A DNA stretch of 14,097 nt from assembly GCA_041688385.1 (NCBI GenBank), contig JBDNIH010000271.1, positions 1-14,097 of the forward strand, read 5' to 3'. The translations under genes were made by a program, and so were the position numbers. Source of the stretch: UBA7662 sp041688385. Its GTDB lineage: Bacteria > Bacteroidota > Bacteroidia > UBA7662. Below the pieces are notes generated by a model. It made no database searches. It worked only from the letters and a program-made list of their open reading frames with translations, and was not told the origin of the DNA. Below are positions 6,651 through 14,078 of the stretch, one piece after another (position 1 is the first letter of the stretch; each line of letters starts with the position of its first letter).

Positions 6651-8180
6651 TTAAGGTATCAGGCGGTAAATGGGGAGTATTTTGCCGGTTTGGGTGGATA
6701 AAACACCAAAACTGACAAAGCTATTTGGGGCTTCTGGTTCTAATAGTTCAAAGAGAATATTGCTGCTACTCTGACTTACAGGGAGATAGAAAGTGCCTGC
6801 CTCAAATGTTTTGCGAACAGACTGTTTGGTAGTACTTACTTCCTGTAGGAACATTTTTTCATATTTCTCGGCAGAGCGCTGGTAATTGTCCACTGTAAAT
6901 TGCTCCACTTCTACCGTTTTGGTTTCTTTAAAGCGCTGCACCGTTATGCCGTAGGCTTCTATTTTAGCGATGAGTTCTGCTTGACCAGCCTCGATAATAT
7001 AAGCGACTGGTTTTTCGCGTGTAAGTTTCGGAGAGCTCTTCCAGGCGTCACGTAGGGTAACATCCAGCTGAATGCGCTCCGTTTTTTCTAGATCAATAAA
7101 GTCGAGCTTATCTACGTAAATGTTTTTATTGGAGGTAACTGTGATTTGCGTATCGTTTTGATTGGCTTGCACAAGAATTTCGTTTACCGCTGAGGCCTGG
7201 GCCACGGCTATGTCGAGATAAGATTTTGCGATGAGGTAGCCAGTGAAAATACGACGTTTAAAGGAGGTCCGACCAATACCCACACCACGCACTTCCACCA
7301 AAGTAGCTATGGTATTTTGTAGTGCGAAATTCGTTGCACTCGAACGGGCATTGTTGGAGCCTTGGTTAAATTGTATTTCCCCTTGGTAGGTATCGGTGGA
7401 TACATAATCGTGATGCGTAAGCTGGTGTTGATCGAGCAATACTCGGGTGGGTGCTATAAAGACTTGCTGCGTGAATTGCCTCAAATTTGCTGGGACATTG
7501 AGATTGCCCGAATACAAAAACATCACATCATAAGCAGAAGTGACACCATAGGTACTCAGCTTAACAAAATCACGGCGATAGGGTCGGTATTCGTGAAAGT
7601 CGAGGGCAATTTGCGGCTTAAATGCGCTGAAGGCATGTTTGAATAAGACACTTTCTGTGGCCATCAATTTGGTTTGATCTCGGTTGAGGTCGAGATCTTC
7701 GGCGTTATTGCGCTCTTGTTTGAGGAATCCGTCTATGTTAGCCATTGGCAATATTGCCAACTCAATTTTGTCTAATAAATCGGCATGGGCTGGGTTATGT
7801 AATAAATCGTAAAGCAAATACAACAATGCTTCGGTGCTGGCAGGTTCGTCACCATGTAGTCCTCCTTGCATCCAAACCTTTATTTTTGGACCAACAGACT
7901 TGGTTTTGAGCGCAACGAGCGGAATCGCTAATCCTTTTTTTGTTTCGCCGATGTAGCGCATGCTGATTTGCTCTGGATACTTCTGGCACAAGGTCGTTAG
8001 GTACGCTATGAGTTCGTTGTAATTGGTGAAGCCTTTCTCCTTTTGCAAAGCAGGTGTTACCGCTGGCAAATCCTGCTTGTCTGGAAAAAATTTATCGGTT
8101 ATGCGCGAGGACTGCGGATTAAACTGACTCATCAATAAAAAGGCAGGTATAAACCAAAAGAATCGTTTGAAACGCCCCAT
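6651..8180 (-). CDS. M14-family zinc carboxypeptidase, exported
   Basis: The 509-residue product has a basic start and hydrophobic segment (residues 5-20), consistent with export or an N-terminal anchor. The M14 domain covers about 48-330. The Zn site is seen in HGDE (His109, Glu112) and DFHEY (His196). DLNRD (164-168) supplies the Asn-Arg pair that binds the substrate C-terminal carboxylate, and LVEVRG carries the catalytic Glu296. All key residues are present, so it should be active. Residues about 345-509 form the C-terminal region often seen in Bacteroidota M14 proteins (KPVAYII, FEAGTFYLP, LLEPEAPNS), so the length is normal. No T9SS domain is present, suggesting a periplasmic location. 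The gene lies between two porin genes, 2 nt after the upstream stop. It probably trims C-terminal residues from peptides entering through the porins; amide bonds other than alpha-peptide are possible in this family. Confidence 0.9.
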   Translation of the reverse strand: MGRFKRFFWFIPAFLLMSQFNPQSSRITDKFFPDKQDLPAVTPALQKEKGFTNYNELIAYLTTLCQKYPEQISMRYIGETKKGLAIPLVALKTKSVGPKIKVWMQGGLHGDEPASTEALLYLLYDLLHNPAHADLLDKIELAILPMANIDGFLKQERNNAEDLDLNRDQTKLMATESVLFKHAFSAFKPQIALDFHEYRPYRRDFVKLSTYGVTSAYDVMFLYSGNLNVPANLRQFTQQVFIAPTRVLLDQHQLTHHDYVSTDTYQGEIQFNQGSNNARSSATNFALQNTIATLVEVRGVGIGRTSFKRRIFTGYLIAKSYLDIAVAQASAVNEILVQANQNDTQITVTSNKNIYVDKLDFIDLEKTERIQLDVTLRDAWKSSPKLTREKPVAYIIEAGQAELIAKIEAYGITVQRFKETKTVEVEQFTVDNYQRSAEKYEKMFLQEVSTTKQSVRKTFEAGTFYLPVSQSSSNILFELLEPEAPNSFVSFGVLSTQTGKILPIYRLIP

Positions 8181-8182
8181 GT

Positions 8183-9502
8183 TCAGAAAGAAAAAGTTGC
8201 CATAACCCTGCTAATCAGCTCATTTCCACGAACAGCTAAGCTCGCATTGTTATTTATGCCGCCATTATTTTTTACGTAGGTAATGTCGCCCTGTATTTTT
8301 GCGCCGTAATTTCGGCCCAAGAACTTCGCGATGCCAAGGGTATAATAATATGGTCGGTTGTAAAAGGTGCCGTTGTTTAAAAAGGAGTGTTGATCGGCAT
8401 TGAGGTAGGTGTAACGGCCATCGACAGAGATGCCGTTTCTAAAAAGGTAACCAAGCTGCAAATTGTAGGCTTCGCCTAACATCATTCTGCCTTTGATGTA
8501 ATTTGGAATATCTTGTACCCCGTTTACATCAAAACTGGTGGAAGTGCTACCGTCCACCCGCACACGCTGACTGATGCCCAGGGGAACAGTAGCGCTACTT
8601 TTTATAAATTCACCCAACATCGAAAATCCCCTGAATTTGAAAAGGAAGTCTATGCCGAATTTAGAATAATCGGGTAGAAGCTCTTGGTTGTTATTGTCGA
8701 GGTAGAGGATGGCGCCACTTTCACGTCCACGCCGGCTACTCATTCCTTTGTTATGGCTGAAATTACTTCCGATTACTAATTTTGGCGTGAGTTCACGCAC
8801 CATATCTACCTGGTTAAACTGACCAAAATTGGTAAAGAGGCCAAAGGGTAGGTAATCGATTCGGCCGCCTATTTTAACACCACCTCTATCGCGGCCAAAT
8901 ACATTTGGGCCATCGCCATTGGTAAGCACAAAGTATGGTTTCAAGTATTGGCCACCCCCAATGCGGAAGTTGCCTTCTAAAAACAAGCCAAACTCGCGAA
9001 TGGTGGCAAAGGCAGAGGTTAGCCGACTCCGTTCAACCAATTGTAAGCTGTTCGAATTCATAAAAAGCTCACGATTATCGGTAAAGGTGGCCCGCTGCCC
9101 GAAGGTGGCCTGAATGCGGCTGGTAATATTATAGCTCACGAAAGCGTCGAGCAGATAGTTGCTGTTGCCGTCAAGCTCTTCGCCGGTACCACTTAAATCT
9201 GCTTGTAGCCGATAACTGAAGCGGTCGTTTGCTGAATTGCCCTCCAATCGGAGACGCAACCGCCGCATTCGAAAACGGGTATCTGCATCCGCCTCTGCAT
9301 CTCCTAATAGTTGTTTTTTCTCAGCAAAAGGCTGCAAAAAGCCTGATATTCGAAGCAAATTACCGCTTTTGTCAGTAAAACGCATGCCGGTACCAAAATT
9401 GTAGCTATCCATTACAGGATTTTCTTGTGCCTGTACTCGGGGGTTACTCAACATCGCAGCGCTAAAAACCAGAAGGAAGCGAAGCTTTAGGTAGCACTTC
9501 AT
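8183..9502 (-). CDS. Porin_O_P-type outer-membrane beta-barrel (first porin of the operon)
   Basis: The 439-residue product has a signal peptide (about 1-25, cleavage near VQAQ) and a barrel-like pattern ending in FSF with terminal Phe. Matching motifs with the porin at 5418-6635 include ENPVMD (27-32), LLRISGFLQPF (49-59), FGQRATFTDNRE (134-145), REFGLFLEGNF (169-179) and NGDGPNVFG (195-203), so the two are paralogues of the Porin_O_P group. Its ATG overlaps the TAA of the amidohydrolase gene by one base (TAATG), a typical translational-coupling arrangement. It has a loop segment rich in Ser/Thr near residues 335-350 absent from the shorter porin, which may change pore access. Substrate is unknown; acidic peptides are inferred from the operon. 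Confidence 0.87.
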   Translation of the reverse strand: MKCYLKLRFLLVFSAAMLSNPRVQAQENPVMDSYNFGTGMRFTDKSGNLLRISGFLQPFAEKKQLLGDAEADADTRFRMRRLRLRLEGNSANDRFSYRLQADLSGTGEELDGNSNYLLDAFVSYNITSRIQATFGQRATFTDNRELFMNSNSLQLVERSRLTSAFATIREFGLFLEGNFRIGGGQYLKPYFVLTNGDGPNVFGRDRGGVKIGGRIDYLPFGLFTNFGQFNQVDMVRELTPKLVIGSNFSHNKGMSSRRGRESGAILYLDNNNQELLPDYSKFGIDFLFKFRGFSMLGEFIKSSATVPLGISQRVRVDGSTSTSFDVNGVQDIPNYIKGRMMLGEAYNLQLGYLFRNGISVDGRYTYLNADQHSFLNNGTFYNRPYYYTLGIAKFLGRNYGAKIQGDITYVKNNGGINNNASLAVRGNELISRVMATFSF

Positions 9503-10641
9503 TAAAAGGCAGCTTGAAGTAAAATTTTTTCCTCACGCATCACTGGTCGACCGTTGGCAAAAACATCACACAGTTTCCACTGCTCGTCAAACCAACATAA
9601 ATCTGCGTCACAGCCAACAGCAATTCGGCCCTTGTTTGTGATGCCTAGGTTAAGTGCAGGGCTAGTGGTGACGAGCTGAAAAGCTGCTTCGGCGGCTAAT
9701 CCACCTTGCTGAATGAGTTGTACTACTTGACCTAAATTTTGGTCGATGGGTGCTTTTTTGAAGCCGATGGGTTGGCCTTGCGCATCTGTTTTTGTTAAAC
9801 CGGCATGGCCGTCGCTGCTAAAGGTCATTTTATCCATTGTAACTCCTTTGTCTAAAGCGTATAGTACCGACAAATAGGGGTCCGTGTATTTGGATGCACC
9901 TGTAGTGATATCGATGCTCCCGCCGAGTTTAGTAAATTCGATCGCTTGATCAAATAGACTCAGACTGCGGCCAACATGTGTAGGTGAAATATGTGCAATA
10001 GGGAAATGGTAGCTTTGGACCAATTCGAAAAGCACATCCATTTGACTCGGTAGATTGCCCAAGTGTACGTGCATAATGCCTTTTTTGCTACTAAGTAAAC
10101 CGCCAACACGTACTTCACGCAATTTACGGACCAATTCCAAAGCGGTGGGATAAGAGGATCGGATGTCGCTAATGGCGATTTTGAAACCTAAAACCGGCTC
10201 CAAAAATATCATATCACTTTGTATACTCTCGGTGATAGTTATCGTATCGCTGCCGTAATAACCCGAATACATATAGGCCGAAAGTCCTTCCTGTCGCAGT
10301 GCGCTTACCTTCCCGAAAAGCGCGCGGATGTTACGGGCGGTGCCATCCGTTCCAAGTAAACCAACAGCGGTAGTTGTGCCGACGCAAATAAGCTCCTGGG
10401 CTTGTATCTCTGGCGTCATCGACAAAAAGCCGTCCTTGCCTCCGGCACCAGTGATGTGTATATGCTGGTCGATTAGACCTGGCGTTACCCTTTTTCCGGC
10501 GGCATCAATAGTGGTGATTTCGGCTTGCGTATACTCAAGTTTTTTGCCCATGGCCACAATTTTACCCTGTGCGAGTAGTATATCCTGCATGCCCAAGTGT
10601 TTTGGCGCATATACGTCTGCATTTTTAATGAGATACAGCAT
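9502..10641 (-). CDS. iadA: Isoaspartyl dipeptidase (IadA)-like metal-dependent amidohydrolase
   Basis: The 379-residue cytoplasmic protein (no signal peptide) aligns through its length with E. coli IadA, a binuclear-zinc amidohydrolase that splits beta-aspartyl dipeptides. The metal set is complete: His60 and His62 (DQHIH), Lys154 (GFKIAISD, the lysine carboxylated in IadA), His193 (HVHLG), His222 (PTHVGR) and Asp277 (SSDGH). Arg161 and Arg225 match IadA Arg169 and Arg233, which hold the substrate carboxylate. Two other recalled contact positions differ: Glu77 aligns with Lys69 (GAGGKDG) and Ser289 with Gly281. The substrate may therefore be a related beta-aspartyl compound or other N-acyl amino acid rather than a free isoaspartyl dipeptide. 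The start is 1 nt after the DcuC-like stop, and its stop overlaps the porin start. The symbol reflects family membership; exact activity is uncertain. Confidence 0.85.
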   Translation of the reverse strand: MLYLIKNADVYAPKHLGMQDILLAQGKIVAMGKKLEYTQAEITTIDAAGKRVTPGLIDQHIHITGAGGKDGFLSMTPEIQAQELICVGTTTAVGLLGTDGTARNIRALFGKVSALRQEGLSAYMYSGYYGSDTITITESIQSDMIFLEPVLGFKIAISDIRSSYPTALELVRKLREVRVGGLLSSKKGIMHVHLGNLPSQMDVLFELVQSYHFPIAHISPTHVGRSLSLFDQAIEFTKLGGSIDITTGASKYTDPYLSVLYALDKGVTMDKMTFSSDGHAGLTKTDAQGQPIGFKKAPIDQNLGQVVQLIQQGGLAAEAAFQLVTTSPALNLGITNKGRIAVGCDADLCWFDEQWKLCDVFANGRPVMREEKILLQAAF

Positions 10642-10642
10642 C

Positions 10643-12001
10643 TTAGATAAAATGAAATACGAGCATTACAACTAATGCTACGCTGAGTGGAATTAGGTTA
10701 CGTTTTACGATATCCATGCTACTTACTTTTGCGATTTCAGCGGTGGCAATCAATACGCCGGAGACGGGCGAAACCGTCCGCCCCATTGAGGCAGCGAGTT
10801 GCATAGGTAAAATAAGGGTGGTGGTGTTCATACCAAGCTGGGTGGCAATATTGGGGACCAATGGACCAAAGGCAAAAAAAGCAGCATTACCACTTCCCAT
10901 GAGCATAGCGGCTAAAAATATCATGATGGTCATGGCAATGCCGATACCTGTCATGCTAAAGCCTAGAGATTGTGTGCTGCTGATCAAGCCGTCGATAAAG
11001 CCCAGGCTGATGAGTCCTTTGGCGAAAATATCGGCGGTAATAATGAGGGTTACTACCGATTTAAAGATGTCGCCCATGCCATTCCAAAAAACGTGCAAAG
11101 AGGCCATTAATGGTCTGAGCTGGCGGTGTCGGATGGCTTCAAACAAGAGGGCCACAAAAAGACTGACGAACATGACGGTAGTTGTATCTAGTACGATAGC
11201 ACTTTCAAAAAAGCTGAATATCTCCGAAAAAACCAATAACAAGGCAATAGGTAGTATAGGTAAGATAGCGTATATGACGGGTGTGCTTGGGGGGGCAGGC
11301 GAGAGCTCTTCTGCTACAGGATGTGCAGCCTCGTTTTTTCGGTCATAATACCGATTTACGAAATAATAGGTCACCATCATGATAAGACTCAAAGGCCAAA
11401 CCAAAGGGATTTGGTAGTTAAGGAAATAAAATACCGTATCCATATCCAGAATTTCTATGGCACTGGCGGTAGTAGCACATGCTGGACCAATCCCAAAGGC
11501 CGTGCTGGCGGTGATAACAGAAACGGCCGACAAACGACTAACCCCCAGGCGTAGTAGAATAGGGAAAAGCGAGGCCATAAGTAAAAGACTTAGTCCAGCG
11601 GCAGAGGGGATGGCTACAAATAATACCTGTGCAATAGGAATGACCATGCTTGCTGCCAAATAGGGGTTTTTTTTAAAAAGCTGCAAAGGCTTCATGGCCA
11701 TATGAACCAAGATGTCGGAGGCACCAATTTTATCCATATAGGCGACAAATCCGCCAATGGCCATGATCATTAGACCTACCCCAGCATTTGTTTTGCTAAA
11801 GGACTCTTTGATGGTGGCAAAAAAATCGAAGCCAACAGCTCCTGTAGGTCGTTGTAACTCAGGTAATGTCAAGCCTAAAATGGCCGCAAGGAGGAGCATC
11901 GCTAGTCCTGATAGAAGCAATACCGCTTGAGGATTGTATTTGCGCAGCAGTAAACGTGCTACAACAACTACAAAAAGTACCGAAAGGATGGGACCAGTCA
12001 T
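10643..12001 (-). CDS. dcuC: DcuC-family C4-dicarboxylate transporter
   Basis: The 452-residue inner-membrane protein has about 12 hydrophobic segments and a polar loop near 218-242. It aligns with E. coli DcuC along its length. Shared motifs include GFVAYMDKIGASD (84-96), ATTASAIEILDM-type helices near 177-188, GSGNAAFFAF (369-378) and the C-terminal block MGRTVSPVSGV...KVSSMDIVKRN (406-435). DcuC proteins move succinate, fumarate, malate or aspartate, mostly as anaerobic efflux or exchange carriers. Some family members outside enterics sit with peptidases and may carry acidic dipeptides. The gene is 8 nt after the lamin-tail lipoprotein gene and 1 nt before the IadA-like gene, so it likely handles that enzyme's substrate or product. 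Direction of transport cannot be read from sequence. An A8 run in the coding strand (11667-11674) lies inside the QLFKKNPY codons. Confidence 0.88.
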   Translation of the reverse strand: MTGPILSVLFVVVVARLLLRKYNPQAVLLLSGLAMLLLAAILGLTLPELQRPTGAVGFDFFATIKESFSKTNAGVGLMIMAIGGFVAYMDKIGASDILVHMAMKPLQLFKKNPYLAASMVIPIAQVLFVAIPSAAGLSLLLMASLFPILLRLGVSRLSAVSVITASTAFGIGPACATTASAIEILDMDTVFYFLNYQIPLVWPLSLIMMVTYYFVNRYYDRKNEAAHPVAEELSPAPPSTPVIYAILPILPIALLLVFSEIFSFFESAIVLDTTTVMFVSLFVALLFEAIRHRQLRPLMASLHVFWNGMGDIFKSVVTLIITADIFAKGLISLGFIDGLISSTQSLGFSMTGIGIAMTIMIFLAAMLMGSGNAAFFAFGPLVPNIATQLGMNTTTLILPMQLAASMGRTVSPVSGVLIATAEIAKVSSMDIVKRNLIPLSVALVVMLVFHFI

Positions 12002-12009
12002 TACTTAAG

Positions 12010-13011
12010 CTAGAAGTTGCTGCCGTTTACTTTGACGCCAGGTGAAAACAACCGGCCATTTGCAGCAGGAAAAGTAGAATGCTGCACAAAAGCGCCCGTG
12101 ACATCCGGATTACGGGTGTAAGCCTCGTCTGGGTTACCAGATAAACCGTTAATATCAAATACGGCAACTGTATTGCCTTGGCTATTTCGCAACGTGAGCA
12201 CATCGCCTGCGTTGTTTAAGTTCAGTTGACCTTCAGAGGCAATCTGGGTAATCGCACCACCAAAACTACCTGTCGGGTTACCGCCACCAAACACCACAAT
12301 TACACCATTCGAGGGCACTATTGTGCCAGCAGGGAAAGTGTGACGTACCTGTGAGGCATCCGAAAGGGTATAGCCGCTCATATCGAGTAAAGGGTTAGAG
12401 TTGAATAGCTCCACAAACTCATCCGCTATTGGGTCACGTATGCCATCTCCATTGGCATCACCAGCGGCATCGGCGGCTGGGTCATATAAAACTTCATTCA
12501 CCACGACCCCTAGCCAAGGACAGCCGTTGTTTTCCACCGGACCAAAATCATCTGGGCAAGCGTCAATAACATCAGGAATTCCATCTCCATCGCGGTCGGC
12601 ATTGGCGCTCACCAAAAACACGACTAAACTAGCTGGTGCTTGGGGTAAGGCATTTTCGATTTCCCCTAACGAAATGATGATTTGTTTAGTCGTTGTGCTG
12701 GTGTTGGGAATAGAGGTGAGGGTGATAAAACCGGTATCAACACCTGCGTTGATAGTAATTTCCGTAGCCGAAATGCTGAAGTTTTGATTGAGGATTGCCG
12801 TTCCACTGAAGACAATAGGCACGGTTAACGCCTTAGAGACCGATCCGTTCAGTCGGGCAATTATTTTCATGCTCCCACCGCTATCACTCAAGTTTGCAGT
12901 ACTAACCGCAAGGGTAACGGTCGGGAAAACATCCTGCGTTTTGCAAGCATTCACCACAACAAAAAGGCAAAGGAGCAATAGTTTCTGCAGCGGTGCTGAA
13001 CGTAGATACAT
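12010..13011 (-). CDS. Lipoprotein with Calx-beta-like, TSP3 calcium-binding and lamin-tail (LTD) domains
   Basis: The 333-residue product starts with a hydrophobic signal ending in VVNAC; Cys23 is the predicted lipidated residue. Residues about 29-135 form a beta-sandwich resembling Calx-beta modules (TVTLAVS, ILNQNFSI, TLTSIPN). A thrombospondin-type-3-like calcium motif follows at 139-164 (DRDGDGIPD, two Cys at 152 and 164 that may form a disulfide). Residues 168 to about 300 match the lamin-tail domain (VVNEVLYDP, DEFVELFN, GYTLSD, HTFPAGT). A second Asp-rich loop, DANGDGIRD (185-193), sits inside the LTD. LTD and TSP3 units are common in Bacteroidota surface proteins and usually mean binding or structural roles; no enzymatic residues are seen. 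It lies 23 nt after the T9SS protein gene and 8 nt before the dcuC-like gene. It may be a surface or periplasmic binding partner of the operon, which is inference. Confidence 0.85.
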   Translation of the reverse strand: MYLRSAPLQKLLLLCLFVVVNACKTQDVFPTVTLAVSTANLSDSGGSMKIIARLNGSVSKALTVPIVFSGTAILNQNFSISATEITINAGVDTGFITLTSIPNTSTTTKQIIISLGEIENALPQAPASLVVFLVSANADRDGDGIPDVIDACPDDFGPVENNGCPWLGVVVNEVLYDPAADAAGDANGDGIRDPIADEFVELFNSNPLLDMSGYTLSDASQVRHTFPAGTIVPSNGVIVVFGGGNPTGSFGGAITQIASEGQLNLNNAGDVLTLRNSQGNTVAVFDINGLSGNPDEAYTRNPDVTGAFVQHSTFPAANGRLFSPGVKVNGSNF

Positions 13012-13034
13012 AAGGATGAATTGATAGTGAATGC

Positions 13035-14078
13035 TTATTGTATCACCAGTTTTTTGAAGGCAATCTTATTGTCCTGCTCTAACTTAAGGAGGTAAATACC
13101 CACATTTTGCTTCGGCAAGTGGATTTCGCCAGATTCAACAGTAGTTTGAAAATGAGTGCGTCCCGACAGGTCCATCAAAGTTGCCGTTAACGGTAGATCG
13201 TGCTGCGACTGAATGAATAGTGGCCCTTCGGAATATGGGTTGGGATATACTTTTATTTCTGCATCAAAAGGCGCATAGGCAACGCTGGTATTATTAGCTT
13301 GCAGCAACCACCGGTCACGCACGTAAATGCCATCTATAAGTACTTTTTGGGCAGCATTAAATTGACGCAAGGCCACGCCTTGGAGCACCGTTAAATCTGC
13401 TGCAGTGCCACCAAACGGACCGAGGGTAGGCGTGCTTGGTTCATTTTGTAGGCTGTCGCCATTTTCAAAGACAAACAAACTAACCTGGTCGTTATCGGCG
13501 CCACTTACAAAGCTGTATTTTACCACTACAAGATAAGTTTTGCTCGTGTCCAATTCGTTGGTAACATCTATCCCGATAGCGCTGGGTACTGTTGCGGAAT
13601 TATAGTTGAGGCCAAGGCGGAAATTTGCCGGGCTGCTGCCCCTTATAATAAAGGTCCGCGCACGAAAGGCAGTGCTGATGGCAGTGTAGACTGGGTTAGT
13701 TGGAGCGCTGTATTCTACGAAATGAAAGAAAAAACCACTGCCATCAGTAGTGATTTCACCGGTTGTCTTCAATAAAAAGGAGGCATACACATGGCCAGAA
13801 TCGCGATTTGCAGTTAAAGGCTGATTTTCGTCCGAACCTGTATTGTTTACAAGTGCAGCGCGACCGATGCCATTACCAAAATAGGGGGTGGAGCCCAGAC
13901 TCAAGCCCGATGTAGCTACCGAAATTGGGTTCGTGGTTGCGCCACTGTGTGCATACCAGCCATGATCGCGAAGTTGTGCGCCGGCAGGGTAGTCAAAGTT
14001 TTCTGAAAGTAAAAGACCTTGACCATTTGCTGAAATAGCAATCACGAAAAACATGAATACGGAGTATATCTTTTTCAT
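13035..14078 (-). CDS. T9SS-secreted protein with jelly-roll-like domain and type A sorting domain
   Basis: The 347-residue product has a signal peptide (1-20, cleavage near NGQ) and a beta-rich domain at about 21-262. Its motifs SENFDYPAG, GWYAHSGATTNPI, STAFRARTFI, TYLVVVKY and DGIYVRDRW recur in the partial protein at 1-1298. Residues 275-347 are a type IX secretion C-terminal sorting domain: VYPNPYSEG, a central LMDLSGR strand and the closing GIYLLKLEQDNK...KKLVIQ. The protein should therefore cross the outer membrane by T9SS and be released or anchored on the surface. No catalytic motif is recognised; a carbohydrate- or polymer-binding jelly roll is a guess. It is the first gene of the seven-gene operon. 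Only 19 nt of upstream sequence is present, with no motif visible, so the operon promoter is out of view. Confidence 0.88.
   Translation of the reverse strand: MKKIYSVFMFFVIAISANGQGLLLSENFDYPAGAQLRDHGWYAHSGATTNPISVATSGLSLGSTPYFGNGIGRAALVNNTGSDENQPLTANRDSGHVYASFLLKTTGEITTDGSGFFFHFVEYSAPTNPVYTAISTAFRARTFIIRGSSPANFRLGLNYNSATVPSAIGIDVTNELDTSKTYLVVVKYSFVSGADNDQVSLFVFENGDSLQNEPSTPTLGPFGGTAADLTVLQGVALRQFNAAQKVLIDGIYVRDRWLLQANNTSVAYAPFDAEIKVYPNPYSEGPLFIQSQHDLPLTATLMDLSGRTHFQTTVESGEIHLPKQNVGIYLLKLEQDNKIAFKKLVIQ

Larger units (their letters stand above)
5418..14078 (-). other. Predicted seven-gene operon for acidic/isoaspartyl peptide use
   Basis: Seven leftward genes follow one another with gaps of 23, 8, 1, -1, 2 and 15 nt, leaving no room for internal terminators or full intergenic promoters. 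The order is T9SS secreted protein, lamin-tail lipoprotein, DcuC-family carrier, IadA-like amidohydrolase, Porin_O_P, M14 carboxypeptidase, Porin_O_P. The first gene starts 19 nt from the window edge, so its promoter is probably outside. Products cover every compartment from cell surface to cytoplasm. The shared task, breakdown of acidic peptides, is inferred from IadA and DcuC. Confidence 0.65.

Noticed and set aside
5418..9502. Phosphate-uptake locus based on the Porin_O_P similarity
   Set aside because: No Pst, Pho or phosphatase genes are present, and Porin_O_P barrels in Bacteroidota are not reliably phosphate-specific. The neighbours are peptidases and dicarboxylate carriers.
10716..11348. 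210-codon open frame antisense to the DcuC-like gene
   Set aside because: It is fully covered by the strongly supported transporter and has a low-complexity translation with no family resemblance, so it is a shadow frame.
11666..11674. A8 run with an in-frame A AAA AAC slippery heptamer in the DcuC-like gene
   Set aside because: A -1 shift would meet a stop within about 20 codons, early in the protein, giving no sensible product. Slippage or phase variation is possible but nothing else supports it, and the frame is intact here.
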